Under the pieces are notes generated by a model, which worked only from the letters and a program-made list of their open reading frames with translations, made no database searches and was not told the DNA's origin. A DNA stretch of 29,104 nucleotides from Chloroflexota bacterium (lineage in GTDB: Bacteria; Chloroflexota; Chloroflexia; QHBQ01; JADMIH01). Of this stretch, positions 15,570 through 23,052 are shown one piece after another. Each line of letters starts with the position of its first letter. The stretch's first letter is position 1. Where the stretch lies: positions 1 through 29,104 of the forward strand of contig JADMIH010000034.1 of the NCBI GenBank assembly GCA_015478675.1. The letters are read 5' to 3'. A program made the position numbers and the translations under genes.

Positions 15570-17417
15570 TCACGGTTTCTGGGGGGTTGGCTGCTGGGGC
15601 GCTATATTGCTGAAGTAGTCCTTCACCAGGTCTTTGTAACCCTGGGGGATGTAGTCGCTATTGAGGGCGTTGCCCGCCGCCTGCTGGTATTGGCCGTAGA
15701 CTTGCTCGTATGGCACCGTCGCCGCACCTGTTGAGTTGGCGTTGGTGTTGGCCATGCCACTGCTCTGCTCGCCACTGGGATTATCCTGACCCTGCACAGT
15801 CACAACCGTCTGCGCAGCGTTGACGCTACTCGGCGGTGCATAGACAGGTTCGGCACGGCCCTTTCCCCAGCCACTAGCAGGCTGCCCATTCGCATTGCCG
15901 CCATTGCTTGCCTGTCCACCCGGCTGCCCCTGCCCCTGGCCTTGTGCCACCACGGGCGTGCCACCGGAGCCTGGCGCGCCTTGCGCCACCACGGGTGTAC
16001 CCGTCTGCGCGGCCTGCCCATTAACAGCTAGCGCCCCAGGCGTCCCGGCTACGCCCGTGCTCAAGGCGATAGCTGTGCCTGATACAGGGCTACCCGCCGG
16101 CGCGATAGATGTGCCGGAGAGAGTCGTGCCAACCGCGAAAGCTGTGCCACCTGCGAAGGCGGTGCTTTGCGCCAGAGCCGTGCCGCCTGCCTCGGCTGTG
16201 CCTGAGATGGGGGTTGCTCCAGCCTGGGCGACATCGTTCTTGCTTTGCTGTATCTGCGCCAGCGCCTGCTCTAGCTGTTGCTGGGTTGCAAGCTGCTGGC
16301 TGGTGCTCCTCACCTGGTCGGCGGCGCTCTTGAGCGCATCTTCCGCGGCTTTGGCGTTATTGTTCTCCAGGGCGTTAGCCGCGTCGTTCAGCTTTCGCGC
16401 CATCTCCGGGTCGAGGGCTGCCACGTTGTTCCGTGCGTCTTTGAGTGATTGCGCCAGTGCTTTACGCTCATCGGGCGACATCGCCGCGGCTTTCTTTCCG
16501 GCATCCTCTAGCGATTGAGCTGCCTTCTCTGGGTCGCCCGACTGTAATGCCTCGCCCGCTTGCTTCGCCTCCTGGTTTGGAGATGCCGCCAGTTGCTTCG
16601 CCAGCTGGTCAAGCGCTTCGCGCTGCGCGGGAGCCTGTGCGTCGAGGCTCTTTTGCAAGCGGCTTTCTGCCTCCGAGAGCTTAGAAAGCGCCTGCTCGCG
16701 TGACAGCTTAGGGTCCGCTAGCGCTTTGGAGAGGCCACTGAGCGCGTTGAGCAGCTGCTGTAACTTGGGATCGGTGGCTGCACCCGGCTGGGCCTCCACC
16801 GCCTGCTTGAGCGCATCTATCTTCTGCTGCTCGGCGGCTATTTGCGACCTGGCGGCCCTGTCTACATCGTTCAGAGTGGGATTGGGCACGAAGATGACGG
16901 CCAGGAGCAAAGCCAGGCTGAACGCCACGTAAACCAGCCACTTGCTCTGAAAGTGGAGAGATAGGTCGCGCTTGATCGCGATCTTCTGCACCGAGGCGAT
17001 AGCATCGTCAAGCTGGGCCGCCCCGATGGGCGATGTGCCGTTAGCAGGGCTCCTCTTTGCGGCTTCGAGGGCTGTAGAGAGTCGCTCGTCGAGTGCAAGA
17101 AGACGGTCAGCGCGGCGCGCTGTGGCAAGTAGGTCGCGTGGTCTCAGCAGCGCAAATAGTGACACAGTGAGCAGCGCCGCCAGGGTAAAGCCTGCTATCA
17201 GCAGAGCTGTGTCGAGCCAGACGAACCCACGAGTGAAGCGCCAGACGACAGCCACTACCGCCGAAGCGCCCAGGCCCAGAGCCACAGCCGGGAGAGCTAA
17301 CCACAACGCCTCTTGCAAGCGAAAGCGAGCCTGAACACGTTGTAATACGTCGCGCAACTGCTCCAGACGCGGATCGCCTCCAAGACAGTGCCCCTTAGCT
17401 GTGGGTGATCTATCCAT
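15570..17417 (-). CDS. Membrane-anchored coiled-coil protein with low-complexity segment (DUF4175-like)
   Basis: This is a protein of 615 residues without a recognised enzyme motif. Two helices lie near 38-60 and 69-91 and a third near 160-178. Residues 185-390 are alanine, lysine, glutamate and glutamine rich, with heptad-like spacing, and probably form long helices. Residues 395-540 are low complexity, rich in Gly, Thr, Ala and Gln with many SGTA/GGTA and TGTPVVAQG-type units. The last 50 residues (VPYEQVYGQYQQAA through YKDLVKDYFSNI) are globular and match the end of membrane proteins usually found with MoxR and DUF58 genes. That similarity is from memory and no MoxR or DUF58 gene is in the window. 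The ATG at 17417 has a TATAAT box nine bases upstream. The role is unknown; a structural or scaffolding role at the membrane is an inference. Confidence 0.7.
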   Translation of the reverse strand: MDRSPTAKGHCLGGDPRLEQLRDVLQRVQARFRLQEALWLALPAVALGLGASAVVAVVWRFTRGFVWLDTALLIAGFTLAALLTVSLFALLRPRDLLATARRADRLLALDERLSTALEAAKRSPANGTSPIGAAQLDDAIASVQKIAIKRDLSLHFQSKWLVYVAFSLALLLAVIFVPNPTLNDVDRAARSQIAAEQQKIDALKQAVEAQPGAATDPKLQQLLNALSGLSKALADPKLSREQALSKLSEAESRLQKSLDAQAPAQREALDQLAKQLAASPNQEAKQAGEALQSGDPEKAAQSLEDAGKKAAAMSPDERKALAQSLKDARNNVAALDPEMARKLNDAANALENNNAKAAEDALKSAADQVRSTSQQLATQQQLEQALAQIQQSKNDVAQAGATPISGTAEAGGTALAQSTAFAGGTAFAVGTTLSGTSIAPAGSPVSGTAIALSTGVAGTPGALAVNGQAAQTGTPVVAQGAPGSGGTPVVAQGQGQGQPGGQASNGGNANGQPASGWGKGRAEPVYAPPSSVNAAQTVVTVQGQDNPSGEQSSGMANTNANSTGAATVPYEQVYGQYQQAAGNALNSDYIPQGYKDLVKDYFSNIAPQQPTPQKP

Positions 17418-17426
17418 GCTGCTACG

Positions 17427-17432
17427 ATTATA
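17427..17432 (-). promoter_or_regulatory. -10 box TATAAT for the 615-residue gene
   Basis: The minus strand reads TATAAT nine bases before the ATG at 17417, which places transcription start about two or three bases before the ATG. No convincing -35 hexamer is seen at 16-18 bases. The mRNA would be almost leaderless. Confidence 0.5.
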
Positions 17433-17492
17433 ACGGACTCGTAATGCATATTGCGAGAGGAAATAGAGGCTGACATACTATGCGCCTTTCTT

Positions 17493-18287
17493 TCACAGGC
17501 TTATTTTTGAACCAAATAAGGCAAAGTAATGCGGCACGTTGGTCATTGTGATGACGTGGTCGGCCTGGGTTGGCGTGGGGTAAATTGACTTGAGAAAGAG
17601 ATTGCTTTCTGTTGTGCAACTGCCCACTAACGCTTTCCAGGGGTCATGGGTTTCAGCCAGCAGCAGCAGCTTGCCTTTGCGCTCGTGCCATTCTCCACCG
17701 TATGGTACGCCCAGGAGAAACTTGTCTGCGGCCTCAAGATCTGGGAAAAGCGAGGTTTCGGGTAGCTCTCCTCCAATTGAAGCTTTAGGAATCTCCGCGC
17801 TGTAGAGCAAGACGCCGGATTTTCCGCGCATATGGAGCCGCCATGAATCCGGCCCCTCAGTAAGCCTTATCTCCCTGGGGCGAAAGCGAACACCGGAGGT
17901 CCGGCGGCCTATAGCTGCAAAGAGACTGTTATTGATGTTGGCCTCAAGCACCAGGACGGATTCGCGCTTCACTCCATCAGGGTAGGGAAGGCGTGCGCGG
18001 GTTCTATGGACCAGATAGTTGAACTCTATGCCAAGCGCGCCGGGCACGAACGACGGGTGCATATGCTTTACATTGACGAAGCAAGCCGACACCCAGCCCA
18101 AGCCCTGCGAGGTAGAAAGCTCTGCCTGCGGGGGCAAGAACCGGCTGAGAGCTTCAGGGGGCACCGGATAGCTGACCAGAAAGCGGCGCGTGACCAGGCC
18201 CTTCAGGTGCAAACTCTTCAATGGAGAAGTTGGGCTGATATTGTAGTTGTGGCCGCCACGTTGGGCTGTTTTGCTCATACTCACCAT
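17493..18287 (-). CDS. DUF2071 (YqjF-like) family protein
   Basis: This soluble protein of 264 residues matches the DUF2071 family, distant relatives of acetoacetate decarboxylase whose function is not known. Typical features are the early FLVSYPVPPEALSRFLPP (residues 37-54), GWVSACFVNVKHM (about 62-75), and a late beta-rich core with GIEFNYLVHRTRARLPYPDG and RGKSGVLLYSAEIP. The length is close to the family's usual 230-260 residues. The ATG at 18287 has AAAGG about ten bases upstream; a second ATG lies three codons further on. It is separated from the ABC permease by 87 bases, which contain a repeat-like stretch, so co-transcription with the ABC genes is possible but not shown. No catalytic role can be assigned from sequence alone. 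Confidence 0.78.
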   Translation of the reverse strand: MVSMSKTAQRGGHNYNISPTSPLKSLHLKGLVTRRFLVSYPVPPEALSRFLPPQAELSTSQGLGWVSACFVNVKHMHPSFVPGALGIEFNYLVHRTRARLPYPDGVKRESVLVLEANINNSLFAAIGRRTSGVRFRPREIRLTEGPDSWRLHMRGKSGVLLYSAEIPKASIGGELPETSLFPDLEAADKFLLGVPYGGEWHERKGKLLLLAETHDPWKALVGSCTTESNLFLKSIYPTPTQADHVITMTNVPHYFALFGSKISL

Positions 18288-18307
18288 AACAACCTACCTT
18301 TGGGATC

Positions 18308-18346
18308 AGAGTTCAGAGGTCGGAGGTTAGCGATCAGGGATTAGGG
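18308..18346. repeat. GAGTTCAGAGG-type repeat between genes
   Basis: In the 87-base gap between the ABC permease and the DUF2071 gene the plus strand holds GAGTTCAGAGG, GGAGGTTAG and CAGGGATTAGGG. The same kinds of blocks appear at 15499-15543, and GGGATTA recurs in the repeats at 22892, 26460 and 28655. I see no terminator or coding signal here. Confidence 0.35.
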
Positions 18347-18374
18347 CCAGCTTACTAACACCTGAGAACCATAT

Positions 18375-19325
18375 CTACACGCTTCCGGGTGGAATGGCCT
18401 GAGCATCGGGCGCGACGGTGGCCGCAACGCGCCGGTGGCCTCGAACGGGGCGTACTAGCCGCATGCTGGCGAGCACCAGCACCAGGCTTATTATCAGCGC
18501 CTCTGCGCAGAAGATTAGCCAGGGCGACACCACGAATATGTCGTGCCCACTGAGCACCTGGGTACTAGTATAGACGAATAACGGGTCGCCTCGCAAAACA
18601 AAGACCTCGCTGATAATCATCGCCGCCAGAGGGTTGAGCGACAATATTATCCCTGTGGCATAGACGAAAGATACCGTATCACTCGGCGATTGCCCCCCCG
18701 CGCCGAGGCCGAAAGCCCCCATGCCCAACGCCACAAAGTAGTAGAGAAAAGGCACCCCGATCATTTGTATGAGGATAGTGCCGTAGGTGAGCACATTGCT
18801 TGCTACACTGCTGCGCAGCAACGACGACCAGAAGATGCCGATGCACGCGTAGAGCAAAGCCGACATCAGCATCACAACCTGCGAGATGATCACCTCCTCA
18901 GGTGACACCCCGCCGAAGATAAAAGCCAGGCTCTCTATAGGAGCAACCGCCAGGATCAGGAGCGCCACATAAGAAAGGGCCGAGCCTAGCTTGCCGAGGA
19001 TTATAGAGCGTGGCGGGAGAAGGGTGGTCACCAGCAGATCGTAGGTTTTCTGCTCGCGCTCAGAGGTAATGCTGCTGGCGGTAAAAGCAGGGGTCAGCAG
19101 GGCAACCATAATCGTCTGGAAGATGACAAGACCGCTGAAGAGTATCTTGCCCACCTGCGACGCCTGCACGCTTGAGTTATAGCCGGTGCCGAAGCTCCTT
19201 GCCACGTTGTAGATGAGCAAGCTCACCCCGCTCAGCACAACCAGGTATATAGTCAGCACCACGGCGGCGCGCCAACCGCGCATCCTGCCGCGAAGCTCTT
19301 TGACGATCACAGGGTTAGCTTGCAT
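18375..19325 (-). CDS. ABC-2 type transporter permease
   Basis: This permease of 316 residues has six hydrophobic helices. It opens with MQANPVIVKELRGRMRGWRA, the short amphipathic start typical of ABC-2 permeases paired with a GldA/NosF-like ATPase. The loop FTASSITSEREQKTYDLLVTT (about 82-102) is the family's conserved coupling segment, which contacts the ATPase. The last helix is followed by a basic cytoplasmic tail. The ATG at 19325 overlaps the ATPase stop codon (TGATG), so the two are translationally coupled; a GTG one codon earlier is possible. The complex would export or position a substrate, but the substrate is unknown. Its operon neighbours point to an envelope role. Confidence 0.88.
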   Translation of the reverse strand: MQANPVIVKELRGRMRGWRAAVVLTIYLVVLSGVSLLIYNVARSFGTGYNSSVQASQVGKILFSGLVIFQTIMVALLTPAFTASSITSEREQKTYDLLVTTLLPPRSIILGKLGSALSYVALLILAVAPIESLAFIFGGVSPEEVIISQVVMLMSALLYACIGIFWSSLLRSSVASNVLTYGTILIQMIGVPFLYYFVALGMGAFGLGAGGQSPSDTVSFVYATGIILSLNPLAAMIISEVFVLRGDPLFVYTSTQVLSGHDIFVVSPWLIFCAEALIISLVLVLASMRLVRPVRGHRRVAATVAPDAQAIPPGSV

Positions 19326-20332
19326 CACTGCACCAATCCCTTCGTAGTCCGCAGGAATATATCCTCAAGGTCGCTCATCGCCTCGTCGAAGCCGAAGACG
19401 GGTATCCCCTGGCGCACCAAATACTCCAGGATGTTACTCAACAATGCGTCATCCCCGTTCACCCGCAGCTGTATAACGGCAGGCCCAGCTATCTGGCCTG
19501 ACACGTCACGGGCCACCGGCAACTGGCCTGCCCTGAAGCCGGCAGGTAGAAGGCTTACAGCCAGCACATCGGGGAGCTTTCGCAGCATCTCGGCAGCATC
19601 GGAAGCGCGGTCGAGCACCCTCATGTAGATTTCACGGGCGGGCTGCATAGCGCGGAATATCTCCTCGACGCTGCCATTCACCAGGAGCTTGCCGCGCTCA
19701 AGAATCGCCACATGCGTGCACATCTCGGCAAGCTCGGTGAGTATGTGCGACGACACCACGATAGTCTTGCCGAGCGCACGCAACTCTTTTAGAAGCTCGC
19801 GCAGCTCGATGCGGGCGTGCGGGTCAAGGCCGGAAGCAGGTTCATCCAGGATCAGTAGATCAGGCTCGTGAACCAGCGTGCGGGCGAGGCAGAGGCGCTG
19901 CTTCATGCCGCGAGATAGTTCTTCTACGAAGCTCTCCTTCTTCGCGCCCAGGTCCACCAGAGCAAGCAGATCGTCAACCATCCCTTTGCGACGCGAAGCA
20001 GGCACGTTGTAGGCAGCGCCAAAAAAGTCGAGGTATTCCCATACCTTCATGTTGTCGTATACGCCAAAGAAGTCGGGCATGTAACCGATGCGGCGGCGAA
20101 CGTCGTAGGGCGCTTGTGTCACTGGATAGCCTGAGACCCAGGCCTCGCCCTCTGTCGGCTCCAGCAGGGTGGAGAGTATGCGCATCGCGGTGGTTTTGCC
20201 CGCCCCGTTTGGGCCTATGAAGCCGTGAATGGCCCCACGCTCGATGTTGATATTGAAGTCATGCAGGGCAACAAAGTTGCCGTACTTCTTGCCCAGGTGC
20301 CTGGTTTCAACTATGTGTTGTGCTGTAGACAT
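19325..20332 (-). CDS. ABC transporter ATP-binding protein
   Basis: This is a 335-residue ATPase of the CcmA/GldA/NosF type. It has Walker A GPNGAGKTT (residues 40-48), the signature LSRGMKQ (139-145), Walker B LLILDEP (159-165) with the catalytic glutamate, the D-loop ASGLD, and the switch histidine in SSH (H196). About 110 residues follow the nucleotide-binding domain and form a C-terminal regulatory domain, as is common in the ABC-2 ATPases of this type. The gene starts at ATG 20332, 11 bases after the stop of the 896-residue gene, and its stop overlaps the permease start. The tight order bPH protein, 896-residue protein, ATPase, permease suggests one operon. Confidence 0.95.
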   Translation of the reverse strand: MSTAQHIVETRHLGKKYGNFVALHDFNINIERGAIHGFIGPNGAGKTTAMRILSTLLEPTEGEAWVSGYPVTQAPYDVRRRIGYMPDFFGVYDNMKVWEYLDFFGAAYNVPASRRKGMVDDLLALVDLGAKKESFVEELSRGMKQRLCLARTLVHEPDLLILDEPASGLDPHARIELRELLKELRALGKTIVVSSHILTELAEMCTHVAILERGKLLVNGSVEEIFRAMQPAREIYMRVLDRASDAAEMLRKLPDVLAVSLLPAGFRAGQLPVARDVSGQIAGPAVIQLRVNGDDALLSNILEYLVRQGIPVFGFDEAMSDLEDIFLRTTKGLVQ

Positions 20333-20343
20333 AATTGTTGCTT

Positions 20344-23034
20344 TCAGGGAGCGTCGTTCAGGGCGAGGTCAAAGGTTGAAAACGAAATGGTAGGTGTGCC
20401 CGATTTCGCAAGCAAGCGAATCGTAATGTCGCCCGCCTGATCAGTGTAATCAGCAGGCGCGGGGAGTTCGAGAGAATCAGACTGTGATGAGCCAGATGAG
20501 TTGATGCCCGCGAGCCTATACCACTTGCCGAGGCGGGCATTATATGCCAGCCAATCAATGTCACTCTGTGCCGGGCCGCTCACCGCGTAGTTAAGAGTAA
20601 AGTTGTCGGGCACGGTACCTGCGGGCAAGTTAACCACGATATCAGAGTAGGGGCTGAGGTTCAATATAGCGGGCACGCTTGAGCTCCAGCCGTTCTCGTT
20701 GCCTGGCGAGTATACAGTATAAGGCACCGATCCGGCCCTTAGGCGCGGCTTCGAGCCGCTGCCGTTAGCGGCAGAGACTGTGAAGCGGCTTGTCCACAGA
20801 TTAGTCTTTTCGTAGCGTGGGCTTTGCCCGGCTACTGTCAGGGAGGAGGGAGCTTGCGGCCCCCAGGCGACAGCAAGCACATCCATGCTGGTAGGGTTGT
20901 CCGCCGACACCAGGGGCTGCAAGCCTGCGTTCAGAAGCTCAACTTTGCGGTTGTAATCGCGCTGCTCAGGGGAGATGCCCGAACCCGCATATGGAACAGC
21001 CTGCCCCTGTGACTGAGCAACCACTCCGGGGGGCGGAGGGAGCAATGCGGCTGGAGAGTTATTATCGAACGGGAGGGGCGACACCTCCAGCTTTACGGGC
21101 GCATCAGCGCCCGGCCCCATGTAGCCTATGCGCTGCACCGCGCCGCCCCTGATAAGCGCCACGTCCTGCAAGCCCTCGCTGCCGCCATTATGCAGTGTAC
21201 CCTCTATTACATTGTCGCCCAGACGCAAGGTGGCATCAAGAGGCGACTGGGCAGGCACGCTCCCTTCGGCTATGAATGCCTTGAGGCTCCAGGTGTCAAC
21301 GATAACATTCTTTATCGTAGTAGGATTGCCTCCTATCACCTGGGCCGAGCTGCGCACGCCGGCCGTGTAGCCATAGGGACTGATCTCAGTGACTACACTA
21401 TCGCTCGCTGCTTGCAAGCTGTAAGTGCGTCGTAGCGGTGAAAAGAGGCCGAGGAACTGCGTGGCGTCAGCTTGCTGCAAACCCGGCTCGGTGTGGACAA
21501 CATTCGCCTGTATCGCCACCAGATCGCCGCCTTTGGAGCCATAGGCGATTGCATACGCGCCAACAGCAAAAAGCGCTATCAGAGCGGGAATAGTAATCCA
21601 TGCAAGCTCTGCTCTGCGCATACGGCGCAAAATGATGAAGTTGGCCGGCCCGATTACGACTATGTAAACCAACAGGAAAAGGCCGACAAGCGCAGGCGCG
21701 GGTAAATCGAGACCCGGCAAGTCAAAGAGGGTGCCTCCTTGTGAGGCGAAAACCACGCCACCCCCTGAATAGTTATTGTAGTAGTTGCCAGCGCGTATAC
21801 TTGCCCCATAACTTGAAGCTACAGGCCGGCCAGCAAGCAGCCTCTTGAGCAGGGGCACAGTTCCATCCCAGCCCTTGAGCGGCGCAAGCCCCGGCGAGAG
21901 GGCCATGTAGACTACCTGACCTTTGCCGAGGTTCCGCACCGCGACCAGAGGCACGCCGCCCTGCGAGGCGATAAGGTGAACATCAGCATTCAGCAAAGTA
22001 GCATCGCTGACGAGGGTAGACCCGGTGGGGGTGATAGGCGTCTGCACAAGGTCGGATAGCGCCTGCAAAGTGGACAGGCTGCGCGTGCCCTTCACCGTCA
22101 CAGGCGCAAGATCGGCCAGCCCTGCGAGGGCATCCGCACCACCGGGGCGAGCAACCAGAATCAGCGCGCCACCCCGCGCCACCCACCCGGCGAGCGCCTG
22201 CTTCTGATCGGGCTGGAGAGCGCCGGTGTCGGCATCATCAATGACCAGCGCGCCCAGATCATCAAGCGCGGCAGAGAGGGCAGGTATATCCCCTGTGCTC
22301 ATATGTACCACTGTTGACTGTGCAAAGCCGCCGGCTGAGGAGCCTCCGGGAGACGCAGCCGGCGTGGGCGTCGGCGGGTAGATTCCGCCATAGCCAGGCG
22401 ACTGTAGCGGTGCAAAAGAATGCCCTATAGTCTCGCCTTGCAGGACGTTGAGAAGCGCGCTATCTGAGGAGATTACGCCTACAAGGGTGTTACGAGGCTG
22501 CTCAAAACCCTGTACTTTCACCGAAGCAGTGCCTATAGTTGTGCCGCCTTGCGACAGGCTAATGTCGAGGGTGTTGGCGAATTGCGCGGAGTAGGCGTAG
22601 AGAGTAACCTCCTTGCGAGATGGGCTTGGAAGGTCTACTTCGCGAGCATAGGAGCCTGCTTTGCCACTCGGGTCCGGGCCCGAAGATGCCACCTCAACGC
22701 GCACACGTAACGAAGCGCCACCCGCCGGGTTAGATAAGGTGACATAGAGGGGGAACCAATCGCCGATGAGATAAGAACCGTTATCACCATAACCCGCCCG
22801 CGCGGTAATCTGCACACCCGATTGTTGGAGAGGCGCGCCACCGGCAGAGGCATAAAAACCAGGCAGCATAATGAGGGCGAGCAGCGGCCTTGTGAAGCGT
22901 GAAGCGTGTGGCGTGTGGCGTGAGGGATTACGAAAAGCAAAGGCAAAGGCGCTGTTGCTCCACCTTCTCCATCTTGCAAATAGCCTATCAACAATTACTT
23001 TGTGCATAAAGCCATTCCAATCCGCCACCGTCAC
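20344..23034 (-). CDS. Large extracytoplasmic protein with two central membrane helices
   Basis: The protein has up to 896 residues. After a long, odd N-terminus comes a hydrophobic stretch PLLALIMLPGFYASAGG (50-66) that works as a signal peptide or anchor. A beta-rich domain follows (about 70-200), then a region resembling a class I glutamine-amidotransferase-like fold (ALVIDDADTGALQ, GWVARGGALILVARP, GKGQVVYMALSPG), as in GldG/DUF4350-type partners of ABC-2 transporters. Two helices lie near 440-462 and 473-495, separated by basic RRMRRAE, then about 400 outer residues. The catalytic cysteine of a true amidotransferase is not seen. The frame opens with GTG at 23034, but ATG at 23007 is also possible. 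Residues 35-48 are encoded by a dispersed repeat. It lies 11 bases before the ATPase gene and probably works with that transporter. I do not know its function. Confidence 0.72.
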   Translation of the reverse strand: MTVADWNGFMHKVIVDRLFARWRRWSNSAFAFAFRNPSRHTPHASRFTRPLLALIMLPGFYASAGGAPLQQSGVQITARAGYGDNGSYLIGDWFPLYVTLSNPAGGASLRVRVEVASSGPDPSGKAGSYAREVDLPSPSRKEVTLYAYSAQFANTLDISLSQGGTTIGTASVKVQGFEQPRNTLVGVISSDSALLNVLQGETIGHSFAPLQSPGYGGIYPPTPTPAASPGGSSAGGFAQSTVVHMSTGDIPALSAALDDLGALVIDDADTGALQPDQKQALAGWVARGGALILVARPGGADALAGLADLAPVTVKGTRSLSTLQALSDLVQTPITPTGSTLVSDATLLNADVHLIASQGGVPLVAVRNLGKGQVVYMALSPGLAPLKGWDGTVPLLKRLLAGRPVASSYGASIRAGNYYNNYSGGGVVFASQGGTLFDLPGLDLPAPALVGLFLLVYIVVIGPANFIILRRMRRAELAWITIPALIALFAVGAYAIAYGSKGGDLVAIQANVVHTEPGLQQADATQFLGLFSPLRRTYSLQAASDSVVTEISPYGYTAGVRSSAQVIGGNPTTIKNVIVDTWSLKAFIAEGSVPAQSPLDATLRLGDNVIEGTLHNGGSEGLQDVALIRGGAVQRIGYMGPGADAPVKLEVSPLPFDNNSPAALLPPPPGVVAQSQGQAVPYAGSGISPEQRDYNRKVELLNAGLQPLVSADNPTSMDVLAVAWGPQAPSSLTVAGQSPRYEKTNLWTSRFTVSAANGSGSKPRLRAGSVPYTVYSPGNENGWSSSVPAILNLSPYSDIVVNLPAGTVPDNFTLNYAVSGPAQSDIDWLAYNARLGKWYRLAGINSSGSSQSDSLELPAPADYTDQAGDITIRLLAKSGTPTISFSTFDLALNDAP
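22892..22932. repeat. Dispersed repeat R1 inside the 896-residue gene
   Basis: The plus strand reads GTGAAGCGTGAAGCGTG, then GTGGCGTGTGGCG, then TGAGGGATTACG. The same string type (GTGAAGC, TGAGGGATTA, then TGCTCC and CCATCTT) appears in noncoding DNA at 28655-28696. Here it lies within the first 50 codons of the gene at 20344-23034 and is read as the segment RNPSRHTPHASRFT. Confidence 0.55.
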
Positions 23035-23052
23035 CTCACGGCGACTCTCGTT

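Noticed and set aside
15895..16518. Plus-strand frame of 207 codons
   Set aside because: It is antisense to the low-complexity and coiled-coil parts of the 615-residue gene, where GC-rich DNA lacks stops. Its translation is cysteine/alanine/proline repeats with no family pattern.
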